From contig JASHOH010000136.1 in assembly GCA_030041215.1 (NCBI GenBank), forward strand, positions 186,001 to 250,000: a stretch of 64,000 nucleotides of DNA. The letters are read 5' to 3'. How positions within the stretch are numbered: the stretch's first letter is position 1; every line of letters starts with the position of its first letter. Source of the DNA: Candidatus Sulfotelmatobacter sp. Lineage in GTDB: Bacteria > Acidobacteriota > Terriglobia > Terriglobales > Acidobacteriaceae. Shown one piece after another: positions 1-8,315 of the stretch. A program made the translations under genes and the position numbers. The notes beneath the pieces were generated by a model. The model searched no databases. It worked only from the letters and a program-made list of their open reading frames with translations, and was not told the origin of the DNA.

Positions 1-617
1 TACGCCGCCAGTTGCTTTTGACGCAACAGAACGGCATAAAGTTCGGCAAGATCATAAGTCTTTCCAGCAGGCACATTGTCGAATGCTTCGGCGCGAAAAA
101 CTCCCAACCCATAATCGATGTAGCGCATACGTGGCGTGCGATTCGTTTTGCCGTACACGAGAATTTTTCCATTTGCGAATTCGACGTTGCTGGTGTCCCA
201 CTTCCCTTCATTGCGGAAGACAGTCATCATGGCCGGCTTGTCTGAAGCCCCGAAGCTGCGTGCGACGTCCGCGTAGTCGCACAGAAGATAGGAATCGCCA
301 TACATCACGAAAAAAGCATCGCCCAGTTGAGGCAGCGCATTCTTGATTGCGCCGGCCGTCCCCAGCAACAGCGGCCCATCGAAAGAGTAGTCTACCTGAA
401 CGCCGAATGCCTGTCCGTTACCAATCGAGCGCTCGATCAAAGTGCCGAGATGGCCCACACAGAGTACGACGCGTGTGATTCCCTTCGAGCGCAACAGCCG
501 CAATTGATGCACGACAAACGGCTCGCCGTTCAACTCAAGCAGAGACTTGGGGATGGCCTCAGTCATGGGCCGCAAGCGAGTGGCCTGGCCCCCGGCAAGA
601 ATGGCAACGGTCAACAA
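1..617 (-). CDS. hddC: Sugar-1-phosphate nucleotidyltransferase, HddC-like, C-terminus cut by window edge
   Basis: The minus strand reads open from the window edge back to a TTG codon at 617, giving about 205 residues. The N-terminus has the nucleotidyltransferase signature VAILAGGQATRLRPMT followed by IPKSLLELNGEP, and further on FFVMYGDSYL (metal-binding Asp of the family) and YIDYGLGVF. An AGGAG lies six bases before the TTG, and an in-frame stop (the end of the kinase gene) sits just upstream, so TTG is the only good start. Such enzymes transfer NMP from NTP to a sugar-1-phosphate. The adjacent upstream kinase of the D-glycero-alpha-D-manno-heptose-7-phosphate type points to the GDP-heptose branch (HddC). 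Mannose- or glucose-1-phosphate nucleotidyltransferase is the alternative, since the C-terminus is not visible. Confidence 0.8.
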   Translation of the reverse strand, partial: MLTVAILAGGQATRLRPMTEAIPKSLLELNGEPFVVHQLRLLRSKGITRVVLCVGHLGTLIERSIGNGQAFGVQVDYSFDGPLLLGTAGAIKNALPQLGDAFFVMYGDSYLLCDYADVARSFGASDKPAMMTVFRNEGKWDTSNVEFANGKILVYGKTNRTPRMRYIDYGLGVFRAEAFDNVPAGKTYDLAELYAVLLRQKQLAA

Positions 618-626
618 TCGAGGCTC

Positions 627-1610
627 CTAAGAATGCGCAACAACAGTGGTTCCGGCGAAGTCGAACTGCATTCGGACTTCGCGTAAGCCCGCGCCGCGCA
701 TGGCCGCGCGCAGGCGAGCCTTTTCTTCGGCGTAGAACATGAGAAAGCCGCCTCCGCCCGCGCCAATTAGCTTGCCCCCAAGCGCGCCGTTATTGCATGC
801 AAGTTGGTATAGCCGGTCGATCTCGCCGCTGCTCATGCCGGGAGAGCGCTTTCTTTTGTGCTCCCAGTGAACGTTCATCAGGCTGGCAAATTTCTTCAGA
901 TCTCCTGCCAGCAACGCTTCCCTGCTCTCGACGCCCAATTGTTTGGTGAAATGCAGGTTCTCGATCATCTGCGAATTATTCTCTTTGGTTTTGGAATCCT
1001 GGTCGCGAAGAATGTCAGATGCGTTGCGTGAGCTTCCAGTAAAAAAAAGCAAAAGTCCATCTTCCAGGTTCGCTAGTGTTTCCGCGGGAAGTTTCAGCGG
1101 TTCCACGGTCACACGATCGTCGGGCAGAAATTGAAAACAGGTGATCCCCCCGAAAGCGGCGATGTATTGATCCTGCTTGCCGATCGGCTCCTTCAATAAG
1201 TCCAACTCGATGTGGCAGGCTTGCTCGGCGAGATCGTGCGGTAGCACAAAATCTCTTTTCAACGTGTGCAAGGCGCACAACAGCGCCGTGGTGAAGCTGC
1301 CAGAGGAACCCATTCCTGTACCCGCGGGAATGTCGGACAGGCTGACGATTTCGAGATAGGGTCCGGTAACGCCGGTCAGCTTCAATGCCTCACGGATGAT
1401 GGGATGCTGAATCTGGTCGACACGATCGACTTCTTCGAACTTCGAATATTTCACGAGGATGCGCGGGCGAAAGGCTTCGTTAATCGTTATGTAAACGTAG
1501 CGATTGATTGCGGCCGAGAGTACAAAGCCTGTGTGCTGCCGGTAATACGATGGAAGATCAGTGCCACCGCCGCCGAGACAGATTCGCAGGGGGCTTCGGG
1601 TTATGATCAT
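627..1610 (-). CDS. hddA: D-glycero-alpha-D-manno-heptose-7-phosphate kinase (GHMP kinase)
   Basis: A 327-residue GHMP kinase. The expected family start MIITRSPLRICLGGGGTDLP begins at 1610. The frame stays open about 225 bases further upstream, but that part translates an intergenic repeat and is not gene-like. Motif 2 is PAGTGMGSSGSFTTALL (ATP phosphate loop) around residues 110-125, and motif 3 is IGAGGGGFLMFY near residue 290. GGGTD close to the N-terminus is typical of heptose and fucose kinases of the HddA type. It would phosphorylate D-glycero-D-manno-heptose-7-phosphate at C1 for GDP- or ADP-activated heptose used in surface polysaccharides. The stop is 9 bases before the TTG start of the nucleotidyltransferase, so the two are co-transcribed. 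No strong Shine-Dalgarno is visible. Confidence 0.82.
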   Translation of the reverse strand: MIITRSPLRICLGGGGTDLPSYYRQHTGFVLSAAINRYVYITINEAFRPRILVKYSKFEEVDRVDQIQHPIIREALKLTGVTGPYLEIVSLSDIPAGTGMGSSGSFTTALLCALHTLKRDFVLPHDLAEQACHIELDLLKEPIGKQDQYIAAFGGITCFQFLPDDRVTVEPLKLPAETLANLEDGLLLFFTGSSRNASDILRDQDSKTKENNSQMIENLHFTKQLGVESREALLAGDLKKFASLMNVHWEHKRKRSPGMSSGEIDRLYQLACNNGALGGKLIGAGGGGFLMFYAEEKARLRAAMRGAGLREVRMQFDFAGTTVVAHS

Positions 1611-1738
1611 CGGTTGGATCCGCGGCCGGGCGCAGGAGTCATGTCCAGATGATATGCGACACGGCGGTCGCGGGTCGAGTGGCGGCGAGGGTTGGAAGTG
1701 GGCTATTTTGTTGCTTTTGTTTGCCTTTTGCTTGCTTT

Positions 1739-1820
1739 TGTCATCGCGAACGAAGTGAGGAACCTTGGTTGTTGCCCGTGCCAACAAACACCTAGATTCC
1801 TCGATCCGCTCGGGATGACA
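1739..1820. repeat. Intergenic imperfect inverted repeat (dispersed-repeat type)
   Basis: Two 26-base arms face each other. The left arm at 1739-1764 begins TGTCATCGCGAACGAAG; the right arm at 1795-1820, read on the other strand, begins TGTCATCCCGAGCGGAT. They match at 20 of 26 positions by my count, with a 30-base loop. When translated, the element gives the HPERIEES/FVRDD pattern often seen as spurious N-terminal extensions in acidobacterial genes. It lies in the 240 bases upstream of hddA, beside the 3' end of the VWFA gene. Confidence 0.6.
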
Positions 1821-1850
1821 AAGTAGCCGAATCACTCCTTTTCAGCCCGG

Positions 1851-4184
1851 TCATTCCACCTCAAAATCTGCAGTGCGGGTCTTGGTCCCATTGTTCAGAG
1901 AGTCCACCGCCCGCAACTGAAGGTGATAAGACCCGGACGGCAATGTGGCGACTGGTAATTTCAGGCCAAGGGCAATCACCGGATTTCCTGCCTTGCCTTT
2001 GGGTGTCCGGTTACCAATGTGATATTTCTCTTGTCCGCTCTTGCGGTCTGTGATGATCAGCTCGAACGCGACTTCAGGAGGGTTGGGCTTCTTCAGCAGG
2101 GGCTCATAAATTTCGGCGTAGAGAGCGGTCAGATCGGTCTTCTTGAAATGGTATGAGGCCGACGGCATCACCTCCATACCCTGCACCAACAAAGGAGTTC
2201 GCTCTTCCAGAAGCTGGCTGTCGAGATCGGTGGCCGGATCGGCAGCACGGCGAATATTGTTGCTGAGAGCGACTCCGCTCATGCTGAATTCCTGGTCATG
2301 ATAGGGATCGATCGCGAGAGGTGCCTCGATTTTGCCAAAGGTTTCATTGCCCGAACTGAACACAACTTTCAGCTTGTATTCGCCCGAGGCCACGCCAAAC
2401 TGGTTTTGATACCGGAAGGGCTGCTTTTGAAAGTCCTCAACCTCTTTCTTGTCGTCCAAGTCGAGATTTACCGAATCGCTGAAGCGCGCAGCGATGGTTT
2501 GATCAGGCTTATAAGCAATGCCCAATATGTTCAACGTCGCGTGCTGCTTCCCCTTAACTTTTTCGAACTTGAAGGCCGACGAAGGAATTTCAACGGCAAG
2601 GTGCACCTGAGCAGTGTTCGGCGACGTGTAAAAGAATGGTGTTTGCATCACAGCTGTCACGTTGCCTTGCAACTCGCCGGCGGCGCGCGTTTCCAAATCT
2701 TTCTCGATGGAATTCCCAGCCAGAAAGTCCACCGGGCGGGCGTTGCAATATCCGCTGCGGGAACGGACGTCGGTTCCGGAGCGTTCCACCTTGACCTTCA
2801 GCGTGTGGCAGCTTCCCTCGGCCGAAGCGGCGGGCCGATAACCCAGAAGGTAATACTGGTTCTGATCTTTGGCGATGCGTTCCAGTCCGCCGAGCAGATC
2901 GTTGGTATTGAGGATGACAAACCCGCCCGTGCCATTGGCAAGCTGATACATGACCTGCTGATTGTCAGTAGCACTCGGCGGGAACGACGGAACAATCTGC
3001 CGGGGATCTGTGTACGTGTTGGACAACCCTGTGTTGTTGTAGGTGGCCCCACCGGTTCCGCCTCCGTGACCGCCACCGCTGCCGGTCCCACCACCGCCGC
3101 CACCGTGACCACCGCTTCCCCCACCGGTTCCACCACCACCCCCGGTCCCGCCGCCGCCGTGACCGCCGCCGCCCCCACCACCCCCACCACCTCCACCACC
3201 ACCGCCGTGCTGAGGAGAGAACGGATCAACGGGTTCGGCAAATTCTGCCAAATGGAGCATTGGGGCTTCGGAATACATGTCCGCTGCCTGAAAAGCCGCG
3301 AACGTCAGACGCGCTGATAATGAGCCTTCGGAGGGTTGTCCGAGGCGGCTCATCGGCTTGCTCATTTCGGGCACTACCAGACCTCGAACATCGATGGGAT
3401 AAATGGCAACGTTGGCCTTGTTGCACGTGTCAATGACGGCGGTCACTTCCGATTGAAATTCAACCGTCAAAGGGAAGCCTGAGGTCAACATGACCAGCGT
3501 CTTGCGACCCGGTACCGGAGAGAGCATTTTGGCCAGGCTGCGTAATGCAATCAGGACAGTCTGGATTCCAAAATTGGACTCGAGCTGACTGAGTGACACT
3601 GCGTTCGGGGGCGGAGCGGAAAGTGATGCCATTGTGGACGCCGAATCTCCGTAATCTCCGTTGGGGGACACTGCCGATCCTTTGATGCCCATGACGACCT
3701 GCTTCAGCCGCGCGGCGTCAGCCGTGAAATTCTGCGAAATGCGAACGCCGCCATCGAAATCAGCGATCGCGATTAAGCGGTCCGGGCCGGCATTGGCATC
3801 GATGAATTTGGCCGCGGCATCCCGCGCCTTGGCTTGGTCGCCGAACTCCATGGTGGAATTGTCGAAGAAAAGCACCATGTAATGCGGCTGCGAGGGCTTC
3901 GTGCCAATGCTCTCCTGAAACAGAAAACTCGTGAGATTCTGCTCTTTGCTGTCTTCCCAGACCCTGAAGTCCTTCTGCATGAGATCGCGAAGGTAGTTGC
4001 CCTTTTTATCGGTCACTACTGTATCGACCAGCACCTCGCGCGTTTCCACATGGATCACCTCGGGAGCGGAGGGCGCCTGCTCTGCGGGTTGCTGCGCATA
4101 AGCTAGTGTGCGCGCGCACTCATGCATCCAGCCGTTCGTCAAGAAAAACAGGCTCACCAGAAGCACCACCTTTGCGTTGCGCAT
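1851..4184 (-). CDS. Secreted VWFA-related (acidobacterial domain) protein with Gly-rich insert
   Basis: 777 residues. The N-terminus is a signal peptide (hydrophobic VVLLVSLFFLTNGW, then AYAQQ). Residues about 45-320 match the VWFA-related acidobacterial domain: VDTVVTDKKGNYLRDL, KDFRVWEDSKEQ and the MIDAS-like FFDNSTMEF. The VWFA fold is interrupted at about residues 327-385 by a stretch almost entirely of Gly with His and Thr, and resumes with QVMYQLANGTGGFVILNTND and YYLLGYRP. The C-terminal half looks like beta-sandwich repeats. It is presumably exported; its ligand is unknown. The start follows a strong GGAGGTAGGT. The next gene upstream (4203-6071) is a paralogue 18 bases away, so the pair probably forms one unit. 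Family assignment is good; function is unknown. Confidence 0.85.
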   Translation of the reverse strand: MRNAKVVLLVSLFFLTNGWMHECARTLAYAQQPAEQAPSAPEVIHVETREVLVDTVVTDKKGNYLRDLMQKDFRVWEDSKEQNLTSFLFQESIGTKPSQPHYMVLFFDNSTMEFGDQAKARDAAAKFIDANAGPDRLIAIADFDGGVRISQNFTADAARLKQVVMGIKGSAVSPNGDYGDSASTMASLSAPPPNAVSLSQLESNFGIQTVLIALRSLAKMLSPVPGRKTLVMLTSGFPLTVEFQSEVTAVIDTCNKANVAIYPIDVRGLVVPEMSKPMSRLGQPSEGSLSARLTFAAFQAADMYSEAPMLHLAEFAEPVDPFSPQHGGGGGGGGGGGGGGGHGGGGTGGGGGTGGGSGGHGGGGGGTGSGGGHGGGTGGATYNNTGLSNTYTDPRQIVPSFPPSATDNQQVMYQLANGTGGFVILNTNDLLGGLERIAKDQNQYYLLGYRPAASAEGSCHTLKVKVERSGTDVRSRSGYCNARPVDFLAGNSIEKDLETRAAGELQGNVTAVMQTPFFYTSPNTAQVHLAVEIPSSAFKFEKVKGKQHATLNILGIAYKPDQTIAARFSDSVNLDLDDKKEVEDFQKQPFRYQNQFGVASGEYKLKVVFSSGNETFGKIEAPLAIDPYHDQEFSMSGVALSNNIRRAADPATDLDSQLLEERTPLLVQGMEVMPSASYHFKKTDLTALYAEIYEPLLKKPNPPEVAFELIITDRKSGQEKYHIGNRTPKGKAGNPVIALGLKLPVATLPSGSYHLQLRAVDSLNNGTKTRTADFEVE
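3045..3210. repeat. GGN-rich low-complexity tract coding for poly-glycine
   Basis: On the plus strand this is a run of CCA/CCG/CCC triplets with scattered CAC/ACC. It encodes the glycine-rich insert of the VWFA protein, with one uninterrupted run of 15 glycines. Slippage-prone triplet composition makes length variation between strains likely (inference). Confidence 0.8.
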
Positions 4185-4202
4185 ACCTACCTCCCGTACC
4201 CC

Positions 4203-6071
4203 TTACCGAATCTCCACCGTTCCATTTTCCGCCGACATCATTTGTCCTTCCGAATCCCGCACGACCAGTCGCACCAGATAGCTTCCGGGCTTGACATCAA
4301 AGCTCGTTTTCAAAGTGATGCCGGAGGCCAGTTTGTGCTCCAGAGTCTCATCCTTCAAATGCATGGTCACAACTTTTTCCATTCCCTGGACGAAGTTGCC
4401 ATTACGATTGAACAAAGCCGAGACACAAGTCAGAACGTTGTTGTTTCGGCCCTCCGCCTTCCGAAAACGCAGATGCTGCACGTCCACGTGAGCGAGCACG
4501 ATCAGCTTGGCATCCGCATCGCTGGATTTGAAAAACTGCGTGTGCAGCTTCACGGGGAGTTGATGCAACTCCTCCTGAGAAAACATTTCGTCTTCGATCT
4601 CCTGCTTGGCGGCCTGCTCGGGATCAGCAAAGCCCTTGGGCGCGTAGTAGCCTCGGCGAGCCTGGAGGGTCATCTTCTGCGGATTCTTGAGCGTGACCTT
4701 CAGAGTATGAAAACTTCCATCGAGCTTCAGATTTTGCGGGGTAAAGGCCAGCACATAGTAGTACTCCGGTGTTTCGGCCGCGCGGCGGAGTCCTTCATCA
4801 AAATCATTGCTGTTTTGGAAGTAAGAGCCTCCGGTATCTTCCGCGAGCGTTATGAGAAGATCGGACTGGGCGTGAGCTGCCGAGATCGCTAACTGAGTCT
4901 CGTTTAGAGGCGGGGCAGAGGCGCCAAACATGCCTCCGTCCGGGGTCGCCGGAAGCTGATGACTGGCATCGCCGTACGGTAAGATGACATACAATCCCCT
5001 GCCGTCCACCGTACTAATAACTACCTGCGAGCGCAGTGCGCGGTCCACGACTTCATCGTAATCGTACTCCAACTGGGGTATCAGGAATCCGGGAGAGATC
5101 AGAACGATTTCCCTTTGGCCCGGCTTTGTGGAAATGCCTCGAAGGACATCTTCGAGAGACAAGAGAGACACACGACTTTCATGTTGGCCCGCGGAGAGTA
5201 CTTCCTCTGCGAGTGCATCTACTAATCCACCGGCATTGCCTAGAGGTCGGGGCGGAACATTGGCGCCCCAGGCGATAGGTCCGCATTGCTGAGCCTGGTC
5301 AAGAGCCACCTGGCGGGCATCCGGATCTTTCTTGTTCACGATCAGATCTGCCTGGTAGTAACTGATCTCCGGACATATATTTGTAAAGCTGTTGGAGTTG
5401 ATGGGGCTCGGCTGAAGGCGAAGCAAGGTATCATGCAACTTTGCGCGGTCGTCGGTAAAGTCAAGAATGGTCCGCCCTGAAGTAGTGAAAATGGCGGCGC
5501 GGTCCGTCGGCCGCAGCTTGGAAAAGTGCCTTTCGGCAGCCTCTCGCACCCGCGCCAGATCGCCGAACTCGAGGTGTATGTCGTCAAACAGGTAGGCAAT
5601 ATAGCGCTCCGGCATACTACTAGTGCTCGGAGTGACAGAGGTTTCAGCCGCGGGGACATTGCCAGCATTCTCGCTGCTTTGGCGCGCTTTCGCGGCGACA
5701 GCGCCGGGCTGTTCGACTTCGAACTGGCTGATTACCTGCGGCTTACCTCTGTCGAAAACCTGAAAATCTTCCTTTCGCAGATTGCCCACTGCGTGTCCCT
5801 GCGCTTCGTAAACCACAGCACGCACGAGCACCAGTTTCACATTCACTCGGAGCGTAGTGGGCTCGTCATGCGAGGCAAGCTCTGAGAGCTCTTTTGCCTC
5901 TTCGACCTGGGGCGCTGGAGGCGAAAGCGGCTGAGACTCAGTCTGCGCGATTGCGCACATAGACGAAGCAAAGAAATAAAGGAGGAGCGCGAGAAACAGC
6001 TTCTCAGGAATGAACCGGCTGCGAGGAGCACGGAAATTTGCCAGAGGCGCAGTTTCCGGAAAATGCCTCAT
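4203..6071 (-). CDS. Secreted VWFA-related (acidobacterial domain) protein
   Basis: 622 residues with a long positively charged N-terminus and hydrophobic signal segment (LFLALLLYFFASSMCAIAQ). The VWFA-related domain follows: VRAVVYEAQGHAVGNLRKEDFQVFDRG, then AYLFDDIHLEFGDLARVREAA with a MIDAS-like Asp, and RAAIFTTSGRTILDF. The late GGSYFQNSNDFDEGLRRAAE and YYVLAFTPQ segments mirror the neighbouring paralogue, which instead carries a Gly-rich insert. The C-terminal region is predicted beta-rich. It lies immediately upstream of the other VWFA gene on the same strand. Only a weak GGGGGCG precedes the ATG at 6071. Family membership is clear; the role is not established. Confidence 0.85.
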   Translation of the reverse strand: MRHFPETAPLANFRAPRSRFIPEKLFLALLLYFFASSMCAIAQTESQPLSPPAPQVEEAKELSELASHDEPTTLRVNVKLVLVRAVVYEAQGHAVGNLRKEDFQVFDRGKPQVISQFEVEQPGAVAAKARQSSENAGNVPAAETSVTPSTSSMPERYIAYLFDDIHLEFGDLARVREAAERHFSKLRPTDRAAIFTTSGRTILDFTDDRAKLHDTLLRLQPSPINSNSFTNICPEISYYQADLIVNKKDPDARQVALDQAQQCGPIAWGANVPPRPLGNAGGLVDALAEEVLSAGQHESRVSLLSLEDVLRGISTKPGQREIVLISPGFLIPQLEYDYDEVVDRALRSQVVISTVDGRGLYVILPYGDASHQLPATPDGGMFGASAPPLNETQLAISAAHAQSDLLITLAEDTGGSYFQNSNDFDEGLRRAAETPEYYYVLAFTPQNLKLDGSFHTLKVTLKNPQKMTLQARRGYYAPKGFADPEQAAKQEIEDEMFSQEELHQLPVKLHTQFFKSSDADAKLIVLAHVDVQHLRFRKAEGRNNNVLTCVSALFNRNGNFVQGMEKVVTMHLKDETLEHKLASGITLKTSFDVKPGSYLVRLVVRDSEGQMMSAENGTVEIR

Positions 6072-6198
6072 GAGACGCCCCCAGTGGTCCAGGAATCACG
6101 AAAAGCCACTCAGGCAGGGGACCCCGCAAATACGGTGGTTTGCGGGCTGTGACTGACCACAGATAGTCTACACCCGTTCGTGCCACCGGAATGGACAA

Positions 6199-7992
6199 CT
6201 AAGCATTAACCAAATCCCGTTTTTGATGCCCCTCAAAATGGGCCTCGATTTCTTCCAATGTCTTACCTTTTGTTTCGGGCAGGAAAACAGCCGCAGTGAC
6301 GAAGTAAATGACGGTGCATGCTGAAAAGGCCCAAAACATGGTCGAATAGCCATATTTGCCGACTGTGGGCAGAAAGATCGCAGCTATGCCAGTCGAAACC
6401 GCCTGGTTCAGCAGCAGCGCGATACTCATTCCGTTGGACCGAATGCGGGTGGGCATCAGTTCGGAAAGCGCCAGCCAGACGCATACACCGGGACCGACAG
6501 CATAAAACGCCATAAACACAAACAGCGTGAGGGCGACCGCCCATCCATTGTTCTGGGTAGGCAATGGTGTAATAAGCGCCTCGTCGATTTTCAGGGGAGC
6601 GTGGCGGGCGGTGTCGAGATCGCCAAAGGGATGGGAAAAGAATGCCACAACTTTATTCGCCGGCACGCAGCTTTCGCGCTTGATTTCGATCGGCGTCGCA
6701 GCCGTGTCATCGGAGTGGGCCGCTTTGGTCGCGGCCCGGAAATCACCATACGAATAAATAACGACCAAAGAAGTGGGACCGCTGGCGATTTGACGCGCAT
6801 CAATGCTCTGGCCGCGCAAAAGGGTTTCCGCTATTTGGCGATTATAAGTGAGCGTCAAGGTTTGATCTGCACTCACCATGGATTGCACCGAATCTCTTGC
6901 GTCAAGGCGCAGTCGCTCGGTCCTGCGGAAAAGTAAGCCGGTGCAAAAGAGAGAGCCGATAATGCCGGCAGTCCCGAGAGTCAGCAGAAACTTGCGTCCT
7001 TTGCGATCGACCAGCGCGACGCCGCCGATGGTCGCAAGGAAGTTTATGATCGTGAACACAACGTAGCCCCAGTGCGCCTGAACATCCGAAAGACCGCTCT
7101 GCAAGAGAATATTCGCGTTGTATCCGATGATGGAGTTGATCCCTGTGGCCTGATTGCAGGCAAGAATGATGCAGGCCAGCACAAACGGGATCACATACTT
7201 GCGCCGCAAAAGCGATTCCCTCGCTTTCGCTCCGACTGAATTCTGAACTCTCTCAGAGGCGGCAGCCTGCTCCATTTCGTGCAGTTCGAGATCCGCTTGA
7301 TCAGTGCTGCGGGAACGAAGCAGCGCCGCGCGGGCAGCATCGTTTCGGCCACGCCGAAACAGCCAGCGGGGAGACTCGGCCACCATGAAGCTGCCGATGA
7401 CGAACAAAATTCCCGGAGGAAGCGATACCCAGAAAATGCTGCGCCATGCCGTATCTTTAAATGCAAACAGCCTGGCAGCATCGCCCAGCTTTGCCACTTC
7501 GTTCACACGAATACTGAAGAACATTCCCACCAGCGCGGCTGCCACGATGCCTAGCGTCAAGAGCCACTGGAAAATTCCAGTTCCCTTCCCGCGATCTGAG
7601 GCGGCCAGGCACTCGGCCAAATAGAGCGGAACGACCACGCCGATCAATCCAGCACTGATGCCTTGCAGCAAGCGCCCAACAATCAGCGGTTCGTAGCCGT
7701 GAGAAAGAGCAATGATGGGTATGCTGATGACAAAGAGAATTCCGCTGAGCGCCATGAGGAGCCGGCGTCCCATCCAGTCGGCGAGCGTGCCCGCAAACAG
7801 GGTCGAGATCACGCTGCCCAGAAGCACAGCCGCGACCACGACAGAAAGCTGCCCCGCATTCAAACCAGAAGTCGCTTCAAGATATGGGAGCGCGCCAGCA
7901 ATGATGCCGACGTCAACCCCATAGAGCAGGCCACCCAATCCGGCCACCAGCAACAGAAAACGGTTGTAGCGGGCTTTGCTGTCGCTCGCCAT
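6199..7992 (-). CDS. MFS transporter, sugar-porter type, with large extra loop
   Basis: 597 residues, about 12 membrane segments. Sugar-porter signatures are visible: GLLYGVDVGIIAGALP in TM1, DWMGRRLLM after TM2, GRLLQGISAGLIGVVVPLYLAE in TM4-5, AESPRWLFRRGR at the end of the N-terminal half, NQATGINSIIGYN in TM7 and FLPETKGKTLEEIE at the C-terminus. Between TM9 and TM10 (about residues 350-475) there is an extra hydrophilic segment of roughly 120 residues that standard porters lack. It is likely extracytoplasmic by topology. The ATG at 7992 follows AAAGGAC. The substrate may be a sugar or, given the setting, an organic acid; the sequence does not decide. Confidence 0.85.
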   Translation of the reverse strand: MASDSKARYNRFLLLVAGLGGLLYGVDVGIIAGALPYLEATSGLNAGQLSVVVAAVLLGSVISTLFAGTLADWMGRRLLMALSGILFVISIPIIALSHGYEPLIVGRLLQGISAGLIGVVVPLYLAECLAASDRGKGTGIFQWLLTLGIVAAALVGMFFSIRVNEVAKLGDAARLFAFKDTAWRSIFWVSLPPGILFVIGSFMVAESPRWLFRRGRNDAARAALLRSRSTDQADLELHEMEQAAASERVQNSVGAKARESLLRRKYVIPFVLACIILACNQATGINSIIGYNANILLQSGLSDVQAHWGYVVFTIINFLATIGGVALVDRKGRKFLLTLGTAGIIGSLFCTGLLFRRTERLRLDARDSVQSMVSADQTLTLTYNRQIAETLLRGQSIDARQIASGPTSLVVIYSYGDFRAATKAAHSDDTAATPIEIKRESCVPANKVVAFFSHPFGDLDTARHAPLKIDEALITPLPTQNNGWAVALTLFVFMAFYAVGPGVCVWLALSELMPTRIRSNGMSIALLLNQAVSTGIAAIFLPTVGKYGYSTMFWAFSACTVIYFVTAAVFLPETKGKTLEEIEAHFEGHQKRDLVNA

Positions 7993-8315
7993 CAAAGTCC
8001 TTTCGGCATGTAAGAACTGGAAGTTGTTGTGGCGAGGATACTACGGAAGGGTCTCTCGTCAGATGTTATTGATGGTACTTCCAAAATTCCCAATCGGTTT
8101 CGCTAATGGATAACAATCTTGTCGCCTTGAGCGATGCGTTCTATGACGGACGCATAATAAGTGCGACTGGGGTTATCCAGATTGCCCGGCGCAGTCGACC
8201 ACTCCACTGCATTCTGTACTCCGACTGGCTTTTTACCGTCTCGCCATAAATTGCACGATTTTTATTTCGACATTTCGAGCAAAAAATTGCACCCGCCGGT
8301 CGTTGATTTTCACCC
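7993..8315. other. Intergenic region upstream of the MFS gene; contains a 52-codon open frame
   Basis: About 320 bases between the MFS start and the stop of the 2-isopropylmalate-synthase-like gene. It should hold the MFS promoter and the 3' end of the benzoyl-CoA operon, but I see no convincing -35/-10 pair or terminator hairpin. On the minus strand a frame is open from 8261 to a TAG at 8103-8105. Its translation looks protein-like (DGKKPVGVQNAVEW, then YYASVIERIAQGDKIVIH) but has no ATG; the only start candidate is a GTG preceded by GGAG ten bases away. It could be a small gene, a gene remnant or chance. Confidence 0.3.

Noticed and set aside
627-1835. HddA with a long N-terminal extension
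   Set aside because: The extra 75 residues translate the inverted repeat at 1739-1820 and GC-rich spacer; the family start lies at 1610.
2298-3317. Plus-strand open frame of 339 codons
   Set aside because: Antisense to the VWFA gene, including the GGN repeat tract, which keeps several frames open. Composition is repetitive and without domains.
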